DNA from: Pollutimonas bauzanensis
GTDB lineage: Bacteria > Pseudomonadota > Gammaproteobacteria > Burkholderiales > Burkholderiaceae_B
Direction: 5' to 3'
Assembly (NCBI RefSeq): GCF_900129885.1
Contig: NZ_FQXE01000005.1
Span: 1-64,000, forward strand
DNA length: 64,000 nt
The position numbers and the translations under genes are program-made. Positions 1 to 7,665 of this stretch are shown in pieces (position 1 is the stretch's first letter; each line of letters begins with the position of its first letter). The notes under the pieces are model-generated. The model ran no database searches. It was not told the origin of the DNA and was given only the letters and a program-made list of their open reading frames with translations.

Positions 1-16
1 CGCGACACCCGGTTAC

Positions 17-130
17 GCTTGACGACCATAGCGAGGTGGTCCCACTCCTTCCCATCCCGAACAGGAACGTGAAACGCCTTTGCGCCGATGATAGTGGACG
101 TACGTCTGTGAAAGTAGGTCATCGTCAGGC
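17..130 (+). rRNA. rrf: 5S ribosomal RNA
   Basis: This 114-nt stretch reads as a betaproteobacterial 5S rRNA. It has the conserved core GACGACCATAGCGAG near the 5' end, then CCCATCCCGAACAGG and GAAAGTAGG. The ends pair: GCTTGACGA at the 5' end is complementary, with one G-T pair, to TCGTCAGGC at the 3' end, which fixes both boundaries. It is the last gene of an rRNA operon whose 16S and 23S genes would lie to the left of the window. Confidence 0.96.
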
Positions 131-145
131 TCTTATTGAAAACCC

Positions 146-176
146 AACCCCCAGCGGGGCAACCCGCTGGGGGTTT
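146..176 (+). terminator. Rho-independent terminator of the rRNA operon
   Basis: A perfect 13-bp stem (AACCCCCAGCGGG with its complement) closes a GCAA tetraloop and runs into TTT. It begins 16 nt after the 5S 3' end, so it is the natural terminator of the rRNA operon. Confidence 0.88.
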
Positions 177-230
177 GGCGTTGGGGCGCGAGCAATGGCC
201 ATAGCGTGGGGGCTTTTTTTGTTTTGGGCC

Positions 231-743
231 CTACGGTCCGCCATCGTCCGATGGCGCGAGCGCAACGATGTTCGTGATGCCCTGCCGCGCCATCTTGGTG
301 TAGGGGCAGAAACGTTCGGTGTTGCGGGTAAGCTCTTCGGCGATAGCCCGCTCGACGCCAGGCAGTCGGATGCGTGTACGCGCGGCCAGCACGAACAGGC
401 CATCCATCGGGTCGCGGTTGAAGTCGACCGTGACTTCAACCGAACTGCCGGGGATAGGAATGCCCGCCCGCGCTGCAAGCAGGCTCAGGGCGCCATGAAA
501 GCAGGCCGCGTACCCGGCCGCGAACAGTTGTTCCGGATTGGTGCCTCCGCCCGGCCCGCCGAGCTCCTTGGGCAATCGCAGATGAACGTCGAGGTTGCCG
601 TCATCTGAACGCGCGAGGCCCGATGCCCGTCCATGGCCAGCGTCACCGCCCGTCACCGTGACGGTGGCCGAGTACAGTGTCTGCGCATCCCGCCCGTGGT
701 ATTTGTCGAGCAGCGACAATGATGGTGGTCGCAATATGGTCAT
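231..743 (-). CDS. ohr: Ohr/OsmC-family organic hydroperoxide resistance protein
   Basis: A 170-residue thiol peroxidase of the Ohr/OsmC family, which reduces organic hydroperoxides in the cytoplasm using a reactive cysteine pair. The two family cysteines are present: Cys81 in GYAACFHG and Cys146 in RFCPYTKM. The TLYSATVTVTGG start of the fold and the NPEQLFAAGYAACF motif are typical. The protein carries about 20 extra N-terminal residues compared with usual Ohr proteins (about 140 residues), so a shorter product is possible, but no better start codon is obvious. It lies 25 bp downstream of the NmrA-like gene in the same direction and probably shares its transcript. The link to the upstream ECF41 sigma factor is inferred from position only. 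OsmC proper is the main alternative; the motifs favour Ohr. Confidence 0.9.
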   Translation of the reverse strand: MTILRPPSLSLLDKYHGRDAQTLYSATVTVTGGDAGHGRASGLARSDDGNLDVHLRLPKELGGPGGGTNPEQLFAAGYAACFHGALSLLAARAGIPIPGSSVEVTVDFNRDPMDGLFVLAARTRIRLPGVERAIAEELTRNTERFCPYTKMARQGITNIVALAPSDDGGP

Positions 744-768
744 GACCTGCTACGCCCGTGCCCGCCGC

Positions 769-1524
769 TTATCTCGACGCTTGCGACTGGGCGAACCACG
801 TATCGAATTTCACGACACCCAGGCGTGGGTTGCTGCCTGGAATGAGGGTGTCGTTCTTGAGTTCCGCGCCGAAATACGGGGCATGCGCATCCTCCACGAC
901 CTTGCGCGCATCGTATGTCGCCTCCAGGTAGCGCTGTACCAAAGCGGAGAGGCGCACGCGTTCGGGACCAGCGATCTCGACGATGCCATTGCGAGGCTTG
1001 CCGACAGCATAGTCGGCGACCGCCGCGGCGACATCGTCCGAGGAAATCGGCTGGAAAAATACGGGAGATAAGCGAACATCCTGGCCCGCGCTGCCAGCCT
1101 GCGCGATGCCACCCAGAAACTCGAAGAACTGTGTCGAGCGCACGATGGTGTATGGGATGCCTGATTCGCGTATCAGTCTTTCCTGTGCAATCTTTCCGCG
1201 GAAATAAGCGCTATGCGCGAGACGATCGGTGCCCACGACAGACAGCGCGACGTGATGCTGTACGCCCGCGGCAACCTCGGCGGCGAACAGCTTGCGGCCG
1301 GATGTTTCAAAAAAATCGAGGACATCCGCATCCTCGAATGAAGGTGAGTTGGCAAGGTCCACGACCACTCTTGCGTCCACCATTGCTTCCGCCAGCCCCT
1401 CGCCCGTCACGGTGTTGACTCCCGATGCGGGGGAGGCCGCGACCACGGTATGGCCTTGTGCGCCGAGGCGCTTGACTACCTTGCTGCCAATAAGCCCGGT
1501 GCCTCCAATGACTACGATTTTCAT
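769..1524 (-). CDS. NmrA-like NAD(P)-binding SDR-family oxidoreductase
   Basis: A 251-residue atypical short-chain dehydrogenase. The N-terminal Rossmann motif GGTGLIG (residues 7-13) follows strand MKIVVI, and the protein lacks a clear YxxxK catalytic pair, as in NmrA/NAD(P)H-binding proteins that act as sensors or quinone reductases. The chosen ATG is preceded by AGGAGAAGGTC, a strong ribosome-binding site; the frame remains open 27 codons further upstream but with no such signal. It sits between the LysR gene and ohr. Oxidoreductases or epimerases of this type are typical partners of ECF41 sigma factors, one of which is encoded at 3882-4763. The substrate is unknown. Confidence 0.85.
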   Translation of the reverse strand: MKIVVIGGTGLIGSKVVKRLGAQGHTVVAASPASGVNTVTGEGLAEAMVDARVVVDLANSPSFEDADVLDFFETSGRKLFAAEVAAGVQHHVALSVVGTDRLAHSAYFRGKIAQERLIRESGIPYTIVRSTQFFEFLGGIAQAGSAGQDVRLSPVFFQPISSDDVAAAVADYAVGKPRNGIVEIAGPERVRLSALVQRYLEATYDARKVVEDAHAPYFGAELKNDTLIPGSNPRLGVVKFDTWFAQSQASR

Positions 1525-1638
1525 GACCTTCTCCTGATGTCGATGTGGGTAGGAAAAATTGTAGGGATGTGCCGTCTCCTGCGGTAGAGCCGCGGACGAA
1601 CCCACGGTGTTGCATCGGAAGCACCAATGGAGCGCCCA

Positions 1639-2661
1639 TCAGGGCGTGGCCGATGGCGCCATTGTGGCCGGGCATTGCAGGTCGAGTGTCCGCGTGTGCT
1701 CAGTGATATAGTCGACGAACACGCGGATTCTGGCGGGAAGCTGCTTGCGGCTCAGGTAGCAGAGATAGTGGCCGCCGTCGTCCGGTTCATGCTGGGCGAG
1801 GCAGGCGGCCAATTGCCGGTTACGGAGCAGATCGCAGACCAGATACGCCGGTAGCTGCGCGATGCCTTGCCCTTGCAGTACGGCCTGCAGGATCAGATCC
1901 ATGTCGTTGAAGGTGTGCTGCGCGGACGGCAGGCGCTTCTGGGCAAGGCCATCGACCTTGAATTCCCATTCCCTGATGCGGCCGGAAGCTGTCCGGAAAT
2001 TGATGCAGCGATGGCTGTCCAGGTCGCCGATATGGCGCGGCAAGCCGTTAGCCTCTGCATACGCCTGGGACGCGCATACGATCATCTGCATCGGTATCAA
2101 CTGCCGCGCCACGATCTCGCTGTCTTCCATTCGGCCGTCGCGAAAGGAAACGTCCACGCGGTCGGCAGTGAAATCCGCGGGGTGGTCGTTCAGCAGCAGC
2201 TCGAGTGTGATGTCAGGATATTGCGCATGAAAGCCTTGCAGCAGCGGGGCGATTACCTTGCGCCCGAACCCAGGGGCCGAGTGAATGCGCAGATGGCCGC
2301 GCGGCGGCCCATTGCGCAGTTCGCGCATGTCTTCCAGCGCCTGAACGATACGCTCCACGCCTGGCTGGCAGTTTTCGTAGAACAGTTCGCCTTCGCGGGT
2401 CAGCGATGTGCTTCGCGTCGTGCGCTGAAACAGGCGAGCATCGAGCTGGGCCTCGAGTTTCTGCACATTGCGGCTGACCGCAGAGCGGCCTATGCCCAGC
2501 CGGTCGCCCGCGCGTGAAAAACTGCCTTCGTCGGCGACGGCCAGAAAGGCGACGACGCCGGCGTAACTGGTGACAAAACTGCTGGCAAGCGAATCGCCCG
2601 CGCCAGGGACAGAGGGGCGCGGGTGCTGGTTCGGCATCGGAGGGCAAATCGTGGTTTCCAT
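1639..2661 (-). CDS. LysR-family transcriptional regulator
   Basis: A 340-residue LysR-type regulator. The winged helix-turn-helix spans roughly residues 34-93 (FLAVADEGSFSRAGDRLG, then SAVSRNVQKLEAQLDARLFQR and TTRSTSLTREG). The rest is a periplasmic-binding-protein-like effector domain of the CrgA/PBP2 type. The annotated start leaves an unusual 30-residue N-terminal extension. An ECF41-like promoter ends only 10 bp upstream of this ATG, so translation may begin further in, for example at the ATG at 2637; neither start has a good ribosome-binding site. It is likely to regulate the NmrA-like reductase and ohr downstream, which is inference from neighbourhood. Confidence 0.88.
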   Translation of the reverse strand: METTICPPMPNQHPRPSVPGAGDSLASSFVTSYAGVVAFLAVADEGSFSRAGDRLGIGRSAVSRNVQKLEAQLDARLFQRTTRSTSLTREGELFYENCQPGVERIVQALEDMRELRNGPPRGHLRIHSAPGFGRKVIAPLLQGFHAQYPDITLELLLNDHPADFTADRVDVSFRDGRMEDSEIVARQLIPMQMIVCASQAYAEANGLPRHIGDLDSHRCINFRTASGRIREWEFKVDGLAQKRLPSAQHTFNDMDLILQAVLQGQGIAQLPAYLVCDLLRNRQLAACLAQHEPDDGGHYLCYLSRKQLPARIRVFVDYITEHTRTLDLQCPATMAPSATP

Positions 2662-2670
2662 ACCCGTCTA

Positions 2671-2697
2671 GACGAACGGGCATGGCGACTTGTGACA
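2671..2697 (-). promoter_or_regulatory. Putative ECF41-type sigma factor promoter
   Basis: Read on the minus strand this is TGTCACA, 16 intervening bases, then CGTC. That matches in sequence and spacing the promoter motif recalled for ECF41 sigma factors. It lies in the 79-bp gap between the cupin gene and the LysR gene, pointing towards LysR. An ECF41 protein is encoded about 1.2 kb upstream. Confidence 0.55.
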
Positions 2698-2740
2698 CTA
2701 CCGGCCGTTTTTTTCCGATACATTTGCCGCCAGATGCGGC

Positions 2741-3148
2741 CTAGTGCTCCGGCACGAGGATGGGGGCACCCTTGTCCTTCAGCAACAGCGCCAGGAATTT
2801 CGCCGGCCGGGTCTGGCTCGCATTGCGTCCGACGGTGTGTACATCGTTCGGCCCTTCGTAGAAACTTTGCCCCGGCGTCAGCGCGACTTCCTGGCCGCCC
2901 CGCAGCTGCATAATGATGGAACCTTCCAGCACATAGATGAACCCATGCGCGTGATGCCGGTGCACCGGATCGGCGGCGCCCGGAGGATACTCGACGGTAA
3001 TCATCAGCGCTTCCTTGCCGGGGTAATCGTCCAGCGGCTTTTCCATGACTTGCGTGACGATCGCTTCGGGTGGCGCGGCATCGGCCACGCCGGTCAGGAT
3101 GTCTGCGATGAGCAATAGGGCGAGTGCGGCTTGTTTCAGGCCAGGCAT
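2741..3148 (-). CDS. Secreted cupin-domain protein
   Basis: A 135-residue small cupin with an N-terminal signal peptide (hydrophobic stretch ALALLLIADILTGVADA). It shows the conserved cupin metal-site pattern, HRHHAHGFIYVLEG (His63, His65, Glu75) with a second-motif His104 in GPNDVHTV, so it probably binds a divalent metal in the periplasm. The start is set by AGGAGTTCCATC immediately before the ATG; the upstream extension of the frame has no signal. It sits between a CMD-family gene and a LysR gene in the same direction. Small periplasmic cupins are often found beside carboxymuconolactone decarboxylase-like genes. Reaction and substrate are unknown. Confidence 0.82.
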   Translation of the reverse strand: MPGLKQAALALLLIADILTGVADAAPPEAIVTQVMEKPLDDYPGKEALMITVEYPPGAADPVHRHHAHGFIYVLEGSIIMQLRGGQEVALTPGQSFYEGPNDVHTVGRNASQTRPAKFLALLLKDKGAPILVPEH

Positions 3149-3222
3149 GATGGAACTCCTAAAGAGGCAGCCCGATTGCCCGGGCCGCAAAGCCAGCCAG
3201 GTGGCTGGCAGTACGCCGCCGT

Positions 3223-3702
3223 TCAGGCGAGGTTGGCTTTGTCCAGGCCAAAGGCCTTGTCGGCCGATCCTGGCACAGTCTTGAACGCGACATTCGCACG
3301 GTTCCATGCGTTGATGGCCATGACTTCGAAGGTCAGGTCGGACAGCTCCTTTTCGCTGAACTGCGTGCGCACCCGCTCGTAGATGTCGTCGGCCACCCCA
3401 TGCTCGGGCAGCTTGGTCAGCGCTTCGGTCCAGGCGAGCGCGGCCCGTTCGCGCGGCTCAAAGAGCGTGGACTCGCGCCACGTTGCCAGATGATGGAGAC
3501 GCAGCGCCCGCTCGCCGTGGATGTGCGCTTCTTTCACATGCATGTCGAGGCAAAATCCACAACCGTTGATCTGCGAGGCGCGGATCGAAACAAGGTCGCG
3601 GATCGGTTCTTCTATTGCGCCGCTTTTCAGGAGAGTGCTGAACTCCAGGAATTTCTTGAATAGCTCGGGCGATTGCTGAATATAGTTGATGCGCTGTGTC
3701 AT
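3223..3702 (-). CDS. Carboxymuconolactone decarboxylase / AhpD-like alkylhydroperoxidase family protein
   Basis: A 159-residue all-helical CMD-core protein. The hallmark CxxCxxxH motif is present as CGFCLDMH (Cys48, Cys51, His55), which in AhpD supports peroxidase or thiol-disulfide chemistry. The start ATG is preceded by GGAGAAATC, which excludes the longer upstream reading. It lies directly downstream of the ECF41 sigma gene. CMD-family genes are the classic neighbours and targets of ECF41 factors, so it is probably part of that regulon, although no ECF41-type promoter was found in the 179-bp gap upstream of it. An antioxidant role is family-based inference. Confidence 0.88.
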   Translation of the reverse strand: MTQRINYIQQSPELFKKFLEFSTLLKSGAIEEPIRDLVSIRASQINGCGFCLDMHVKEAHIHGERALRLHHLATWRESTLFEPRERAALAWTEALTKLPEHGVADDIYERVRTQFSEKELSDLTFEVMAINAWNRANVAFKTVPGSADKAFGLDKANLA

Positions 3703-3881
3703 GATTTCTCCAGGCGATGATGAGGGCGGCACCCTGGCCTTCCCGGGTGCCGACAACGGCAGAAGGCCGCATGTCGTCATCGTAAGCAGGAGCGGCGCGC
3801 GGCGGTAGGCCTGCCAACGGGCTCACAGTGTTGCCTGCCACGCACCAAACCGCCGCGCGATTCATGCCCCGGACACAGGGT

Positions 3882-4763
3882 TCAATGGCCGCCGTATGCC
3901 GCAGCGATGCGCAGCAGCTTGTCGGGGTTGCGTTGAACATAGATGCGGACGATGCGTTTGCCGTCTGATTCGAATACCTGCGCGGATTCAAGCTGGCCCT
4001 GGATAAAACGCAATAACGCCCACTGGCCATTGAGTATGGCGAGTTCAATGCGAAGCTCGCTCTTGTAGCGAAGCGAGGCGGCAAAGAAAAGCTGCGCGAT
4101 GCGCCGACCGCCGACCATCGGTTTCGGAAAGCTGGCCACCCGGCCGCCGCCGTCGCCCATCAGCACGGCGTCTTCGGCCAGCAGCGCGTTGATCGCGGCA
4201 AAATCGCCGCGCTCGAGCGCCTGCGCAAAAGTCTGCAGCAGACGATGATGCGTTTCGCGTGGCACGGCAAAGCGCGGCCTATCGTCGCGCAATTGCGCTT
4301 TTGCGCGGCTCACCAGTTGACGGCATGCAGCCTGCGTCTTGCCTATGGCTTCCGCAACCTGGCCATAGTCCGCGTCAAAGACCTCGTGCAAAAGAAAGGC
4401 TGCGCGCGCCTCGGGCGTCAGCCGTTCGAGGAGCATCAGATAAGCCATCGATACATCGTCGGCACGCTCGCTGATTTCTTCGGGCGTAGCCGGCAATTCC
4501 GTCATCTGGGGCTCGGGCAGCCAGATCCCGGCGTAGTGTTCACGCTGCGTCTTGGCCGCGCGCAAGCGGTCGATGGAGAGCCGCGTCGTGACCGTGACGA
4601 GCCAGGCCTCCAGATTGTCTATACTTTGTTGCGTTGCAGCATGCCAGCGCAGCCAAGCGTCTTGCACGACGTCTTCGGCTTCGGCGACCGAGCCCAGCAT
4701 TCGATATGCGATCTTTTGCAATCGCGGGCGAAGCTGGTTAAAGGCATGTGCGTCGTTGTCCAC
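3882..4763 (-). CDS. ECF41-family RNA polymerase sigma factor with C-terminal SnoaL-like domain
   Basis: A 293-residue ECF sigma factor. Sigma region 2 (about residues 8-75, with DVVQDAWLRW) and region 4 (about 105-160) are followed by an NTF2/SnoaL-like C-terminal domain. Three signature motifs of the ECF41 group are visible: WLPEP at residues 81-85 in the linker, DGGGR at 204-208 and NPDKL at 279-283. In this family the fused C-terminal domain replaces an anti-sigma factor and tunes activity. The adjacent CMD, cupin and NmrA-like genes are typical ECF41 companions. A matching promoter occurs at 2671-2697. The signal sensed is unknown. Confidence 0.92.
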   Translation of the reverse strand: MDNDAHAFNQLRPRLQKIAYRMLGSVAEAEDVVQDAWLRWHAATQQSIDNLEAWLVTVTTRLSIDRLRAAKTQREHYAGIWLPEPQMTELPATPEEISERADDVSMAYLMLLERLTPEARAAFLLHEVFDADYGQVAEAIGKTQAACRQLVSRAKAQLRDDRPRFAVPRETHHRLLQTFAQALERGDFAAINALLAEDAVLMGDGGGRVASFPKPMVGGRRIAQLFFAASLRYKSELRIELAILNGQWALLRFIQGQLESAQVFESDGKRIVRIYVQRNPDKLLRIAAAYGGH

Positions 4764-4920
4764 TTAGGGCACCTTATGAGATCCCGCCGGGCGGCAGTGC
4801 TGCGGTCAGGCAGATTGTCATTAGCGCCTCAATCATAATACGGCGTAAACCGGCTCGCCAGACATGGGGGAATACGCATAATCGTGCGCGCGCGAAGGCG
4901 GATGAAGGCGGCGGCAGTTG

Positions 4921-4937
4921 ATGTTATGATATAACAT
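4921..4937. promoter_or_regulatory. Zur box (zinc uptake repressor operator)
   Basis: The core TGTTATGATATAACA is a perfect inverted repeat (7-bp arms including the flanking A/T, 3-bp centre) in an otherwise GC-rich region. It fits the Zur operator pattern upstream of zinc receptors such as znuD. It lies 27 bp before the first gene of the small-protein/TonB-receptor pair, where bound Zur would block transcription when zinc is sufficient. Confidence 0.75.
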
Positions 4938-4963
4938 AACAACGACATGGCGCTCTCCTTTCC

Positions 4964-5335
4964 ATGCTTCATCCATCCTCGCGCCGCCGCATTTTTTTCC
5001 GCAAGGCAGGGCGTTGCCAAGCCTTGGCGCTGGCGTGGCTGCTGGCATGCCTGCTGAGCCTGCCGCTGGGCGCGACCCGGCACGCGATGACGCATCTTGG
5101 CTCCGCGCCCGCGGCCAGCCATGGCGCGGCAGGGCAGCAGCGCGGCCCGGATAGCGGCCTGGACCATTGCAACAGTTGCGACGCCTGGAACGCGCTTTAC
5201 GCCGTCCTGCTTCCCGCGCCGCCCGCGATGCCCGCCGGCTGCCCCGGCCCGGCCTGTTTTATTTCTCCCGCCCGTTCGATCGATACGGCCCCCGCGCGCT
5301 GGTTCATGCAACGCGCGCCGCCACGGCCAGGCTGA
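4964..5335 (+). CDS. Small exported Cys/His-containing protein (DUF2946-like), first gene of a Zur-box operon
   Basis: A 123-residue protein with an N-terminal membrane or signal segment (LALAWLLACLLSLPLGA) and a His/Cys motif HCNSC in GLDHCNSCDAW around residues 67-74. The rest is Ala/Pro-rich. The layout resembles the loosely conserved DUF2946-type small proteins often encoded before metal-related outer-membrane receptors. It follows a Zur box and precedes the TonB receptor by 82 bp. The start has no clear ribosome-binding site. Function is unknown; binding of zinc or another soft metal by the His/Cys motif is a guess. Confidence 0.65.
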   Translation: MLHPSSRRRIFFRKAGRCQALALAWLLACLLSLPLGATRHAMTHLGSAPAASHGAAGQQRGPDSGLDHCNSCDAWNALYAVLLPAPPAMPAGCPGPACFISPARSIDTAPARWFMQRAPPRPG

Positions 5336-5417
5336 AGTCTTCCCCCTCAGGATTTTTCTTCAACGCCGCACGCCATCCGGGCGTGGCGGCAGCCATTGTT
5401 ATTGGATAAACAGGTAT

Positions 5418-7523
5418 ATGAACGCTACTCTCACCGATTTTTCTTCGCGGAAACCGCCGCGCCGCGCCGCGGGCCGGCTTTTCGCAATGACGCCGCTGGC
5501 GCTTGCCTTGGCGCTGGCGCAGCCGGCGCAGGCGCAGACCGCCGCCGCTGGCGCCCAGGCTGCGACGCTGTCGCCCATCGTCATCACCGGCAATCCCTTG
5601 GGCAGCGACACCTTGGCCTCGCCGTCGACGATCATCGACGGCGAAAGCCTGGATTTGCGCAGGGCGGGCACCCTGGGCGAGACCTTGAATGGGCTGCCCG
5701 GCGTTTCGACGACGACCTACGGCCCGATGGTCGGGCGCCCGGTCATCCGCGGCATGGACGGAGACCGCATCCGGCTGCTGCAAAATGGCGTCGGAACGCT
5801 GGACGCGTCTTCGCTGTCCTATGACCATGCCGTGCCGCAAGACCCGCTGTCGACCAGCCGCATTGAAATCCTGCGCGGCCCGGCCGCGCTGATGTATGGC
5901 GGCAACGCCATCGGCGGCGTGGTCAACACGATAGACAACCGCATTCCTGTGGATCCCATCGATGGCGTCCATGGCGATGTGATGGGCAATTACGGCGGCG
6001 CCAACAAGGACCGCGACGGCGCGGTGCAATTGGAGGCGGGCAACGGGAAATTTGCCTTGCATGCCGATGTTTTCGGGCGCAAGACCAGTGAATTGCGCAT
6101 ACCGGGCTATGCGCGTTCCACGCAGCAGCGCTCGGTCGATGCGCCCGACGATGAGCAGCCGAGGCGGCGCCTGCCCAACAGCGACGGCAGGACCGATGGC
6201 GGCGCGGTCGGCATGTCCTGGACCGGCGACAGCGGCTATGCGGGCCTGTCCTATAGCGGCTACGATTCGGACTACGGTTCGGTGGCCGAAGACAGCGTGC
6301 GCATCAAGATGCGTCAGGAACGCTTCGGCCTGGCCGGGGAAATCCGCGATCTCGAGGGGCCGTTCAAAAGCATCAAGGGCAATTTCGCGTATACCGATTA
6401 TGAGCACAAGGAGATCGATGATGGCGAAACCGGCACGATATTCAAGAATCGCGGCTACGAAGCCCGGCTGGAGGCGCGCCATGCCGATATAGGGCCGCTG
6501 CAAGGCGCGCTGGGCTTGCAGTTTGGCAGCACGAAGTTCTCGGCCCTGGGTTCGGAAGCCGTGGTGCCGACCACCACTACCGATTCCGCCGCGCTGTTCG
6601 CGCTGGAAGAATGGGCCGTCAACGACCGTTTCAAGCTGAGCACGGGCGCCAGGGTCGAATATTCGCGCCTGTCGCCGTCCGCGGGCGGAACCGAACGCTT
6701 CATCGGTTCCGAAAAGCGAGATTTCACGGCAGGGAGCTTCTCATTGGGCGGCGTCTATAAGTTGACCAGCATCTGGTCGGTGGCGGCCAACGCGGCCTAT
6801 ACCGAAAGGGCTCCCACGTTCTATGAGCTGTATGCCAATGGACCGCACGAGGCGACCGGCCAATATCTGGTGGGCAATAGCGGGCTGAAAAAGGAGCGCG
6901 CCTATTCCAGCGACCTGGCCCTGCGTTTCAAGGATGGCCCGCATCAAGGCAGCGTGGGCGTCTTCTACAGCCATTTCTCCAATTATCTGGCGGAGACCAA
7001 TACAGGCCGGTTCCGCAATGACGACGGCGATCTGGTCGACGCGGATACGGACGATGCCTTGCCCGAGGCCGTGTACACGGCCGTGCCGGCCGATTTCTTC
7101 GGCATCGAGGCCGAGGGAAGGTTCCGCGTGCTCGAGCGCGGCGGCCATACGGTCGACCTGAATCTGTCGGGCGACTATACGCGGGCGCGCAATAGCGACA
7201 CGGGCGAGCCGCTGCCGCGCATCCCGCCGCTGCGCCTCAACGCCGGCCTGGACTACAACCACGGCCCATGGGGCGCGGGCGTCAGCGTGACGCGCGCCTT
7301 CGCCCAGCATCGCAAGCCGGACAACGACACGACCACCACGGCCTATTACAGCCTGGACGCCGATGCGGTCTATCGTTTTAAAATGAGCGGCACGCAGTGG
7401 CAGGCCTATCTGCGGGGCATCAACCTGACCAACCAGACCATCCGCTACGCCACATCGATACTGCGCGATGTGGCGCCGCAGGGCGGGCGCAGCGTCATGG
7501 TGGGGCTGCGCGGGCATTTCTAG
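5418..7523 (+). CDS. znuD: TonB-dependent outer-membrane receptor, ZnuD-like (zinc/metal uptake)
   Basis: A 701-residue TonB-dependent receptor. A signal peptide ends near AQPAQAQ, followed by a plug domain. Plug motifs include GRPVIRGMDGDRIRLLQ, DHAVPQDPLSTSRIEILRGPA and LMYGGNAIGGVVNTIDNRIP, which are characteristic of the ZnuD-type subgroup. A beta-barrel follows and ends in the outer-membrane C-terminal Phe (VGLRGHF). The ATG at 5418 is chosen because it gives a normal signal peptide; the frame is open another 107 codons upstream. The Zur box at 4921 supports zinc as the cargo. Energy would come from a TonB/ExbBD system not seen here. Another metal or metallophore is the main alternative. 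Confidence 0.85.
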   Translation: MNATLTDFSSRKPPRRAAGRLFAMTPLALALALAQPAQAQTAAAGAQAATLSPIVITGNPLGSDTLASPSTIIDGESLDLRRAGTLGETLNGLPGVSTTTYGPMVGRPVIRGMDGDRIRLLQNGVGTLDASSLSYDHAVPQDPLSTSRIEILRGPAALMYGGNAIGGVVNTIDNRIPVDPIDGVHGDVMGNYGGANKDRDGAVQLEAGNGKFALHADVFGRKTSELRIPGYARSTQQRSVDAPDDEQPRRRLPNSDGRTDGGAVGMSWTGDSGYAGLSYSGYDSDYGSVAEDSVRIKMRQERFGLAGEIRDLEGPFKSIKGNFAYTDYEHKEIDDGETGTIFKNRGYEARLEARHADIGPLQGALGLQFGSTKFSALGSEAVVPTTTTDSAALFALEEWAVNDRFKLSTGARVEYSRLSPSAGGTERFIGSEKRDFTAGSFSLGGVYKLTSIWSVAANAAYTERAPTFYELYANGPHEATGQYLVGNSGLKKERAYSSDLALRFKDGPHQGSVGVFYSHFSNYLAETNTGRFRNDDGDLVDADTDDALPEAVYTAVPADFFGIEAEGRFRVLERGGHTVDLNLSGDYTRARNSDTGEPLPRIPPLRLNAGLDYNHGPWGAGVSVTRAFAQHRKPDNDTTTTAYYSLDADAVYRFKMSGTQWQAYLRGINLTNQTIRYATSILRDVAPQGGRSVMVGLRGHF

Positions 7524-7665
7524 GGGTATTGCCCGGGGTCGCGCGGGGTATCGGCCGCATTGCGGCAGGTCATAGGGGTATCCGGGCATTCCGTGATATC
7601 GTCGAAACCTCGCGCGCCGGTTTTTCCCGGCTGCGCCCCATTTGAAACTGAAGACCCTTTTCATT

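Noticed and set aside
2543..2580. Second TGTCACC-like ECF41 site inside the LysR gene
   Set aside because: One mismatch in the -35 part and no CGTC at 16 bases; it is inside codons for conserved LysR residues.
3703..3881. ECF41 promoter directly upstream of the CMD gene
   Set aside because: No TGTCACA with a correctly spaced CGTC was found on the minus strand in this gap.
5304..6503. Minus-strand frame of about 400 codons opposite the TonB receptor
   Set aside because: Shadow of the high-GC receptor gene; no domain, and the receptor frame has clear motifs.
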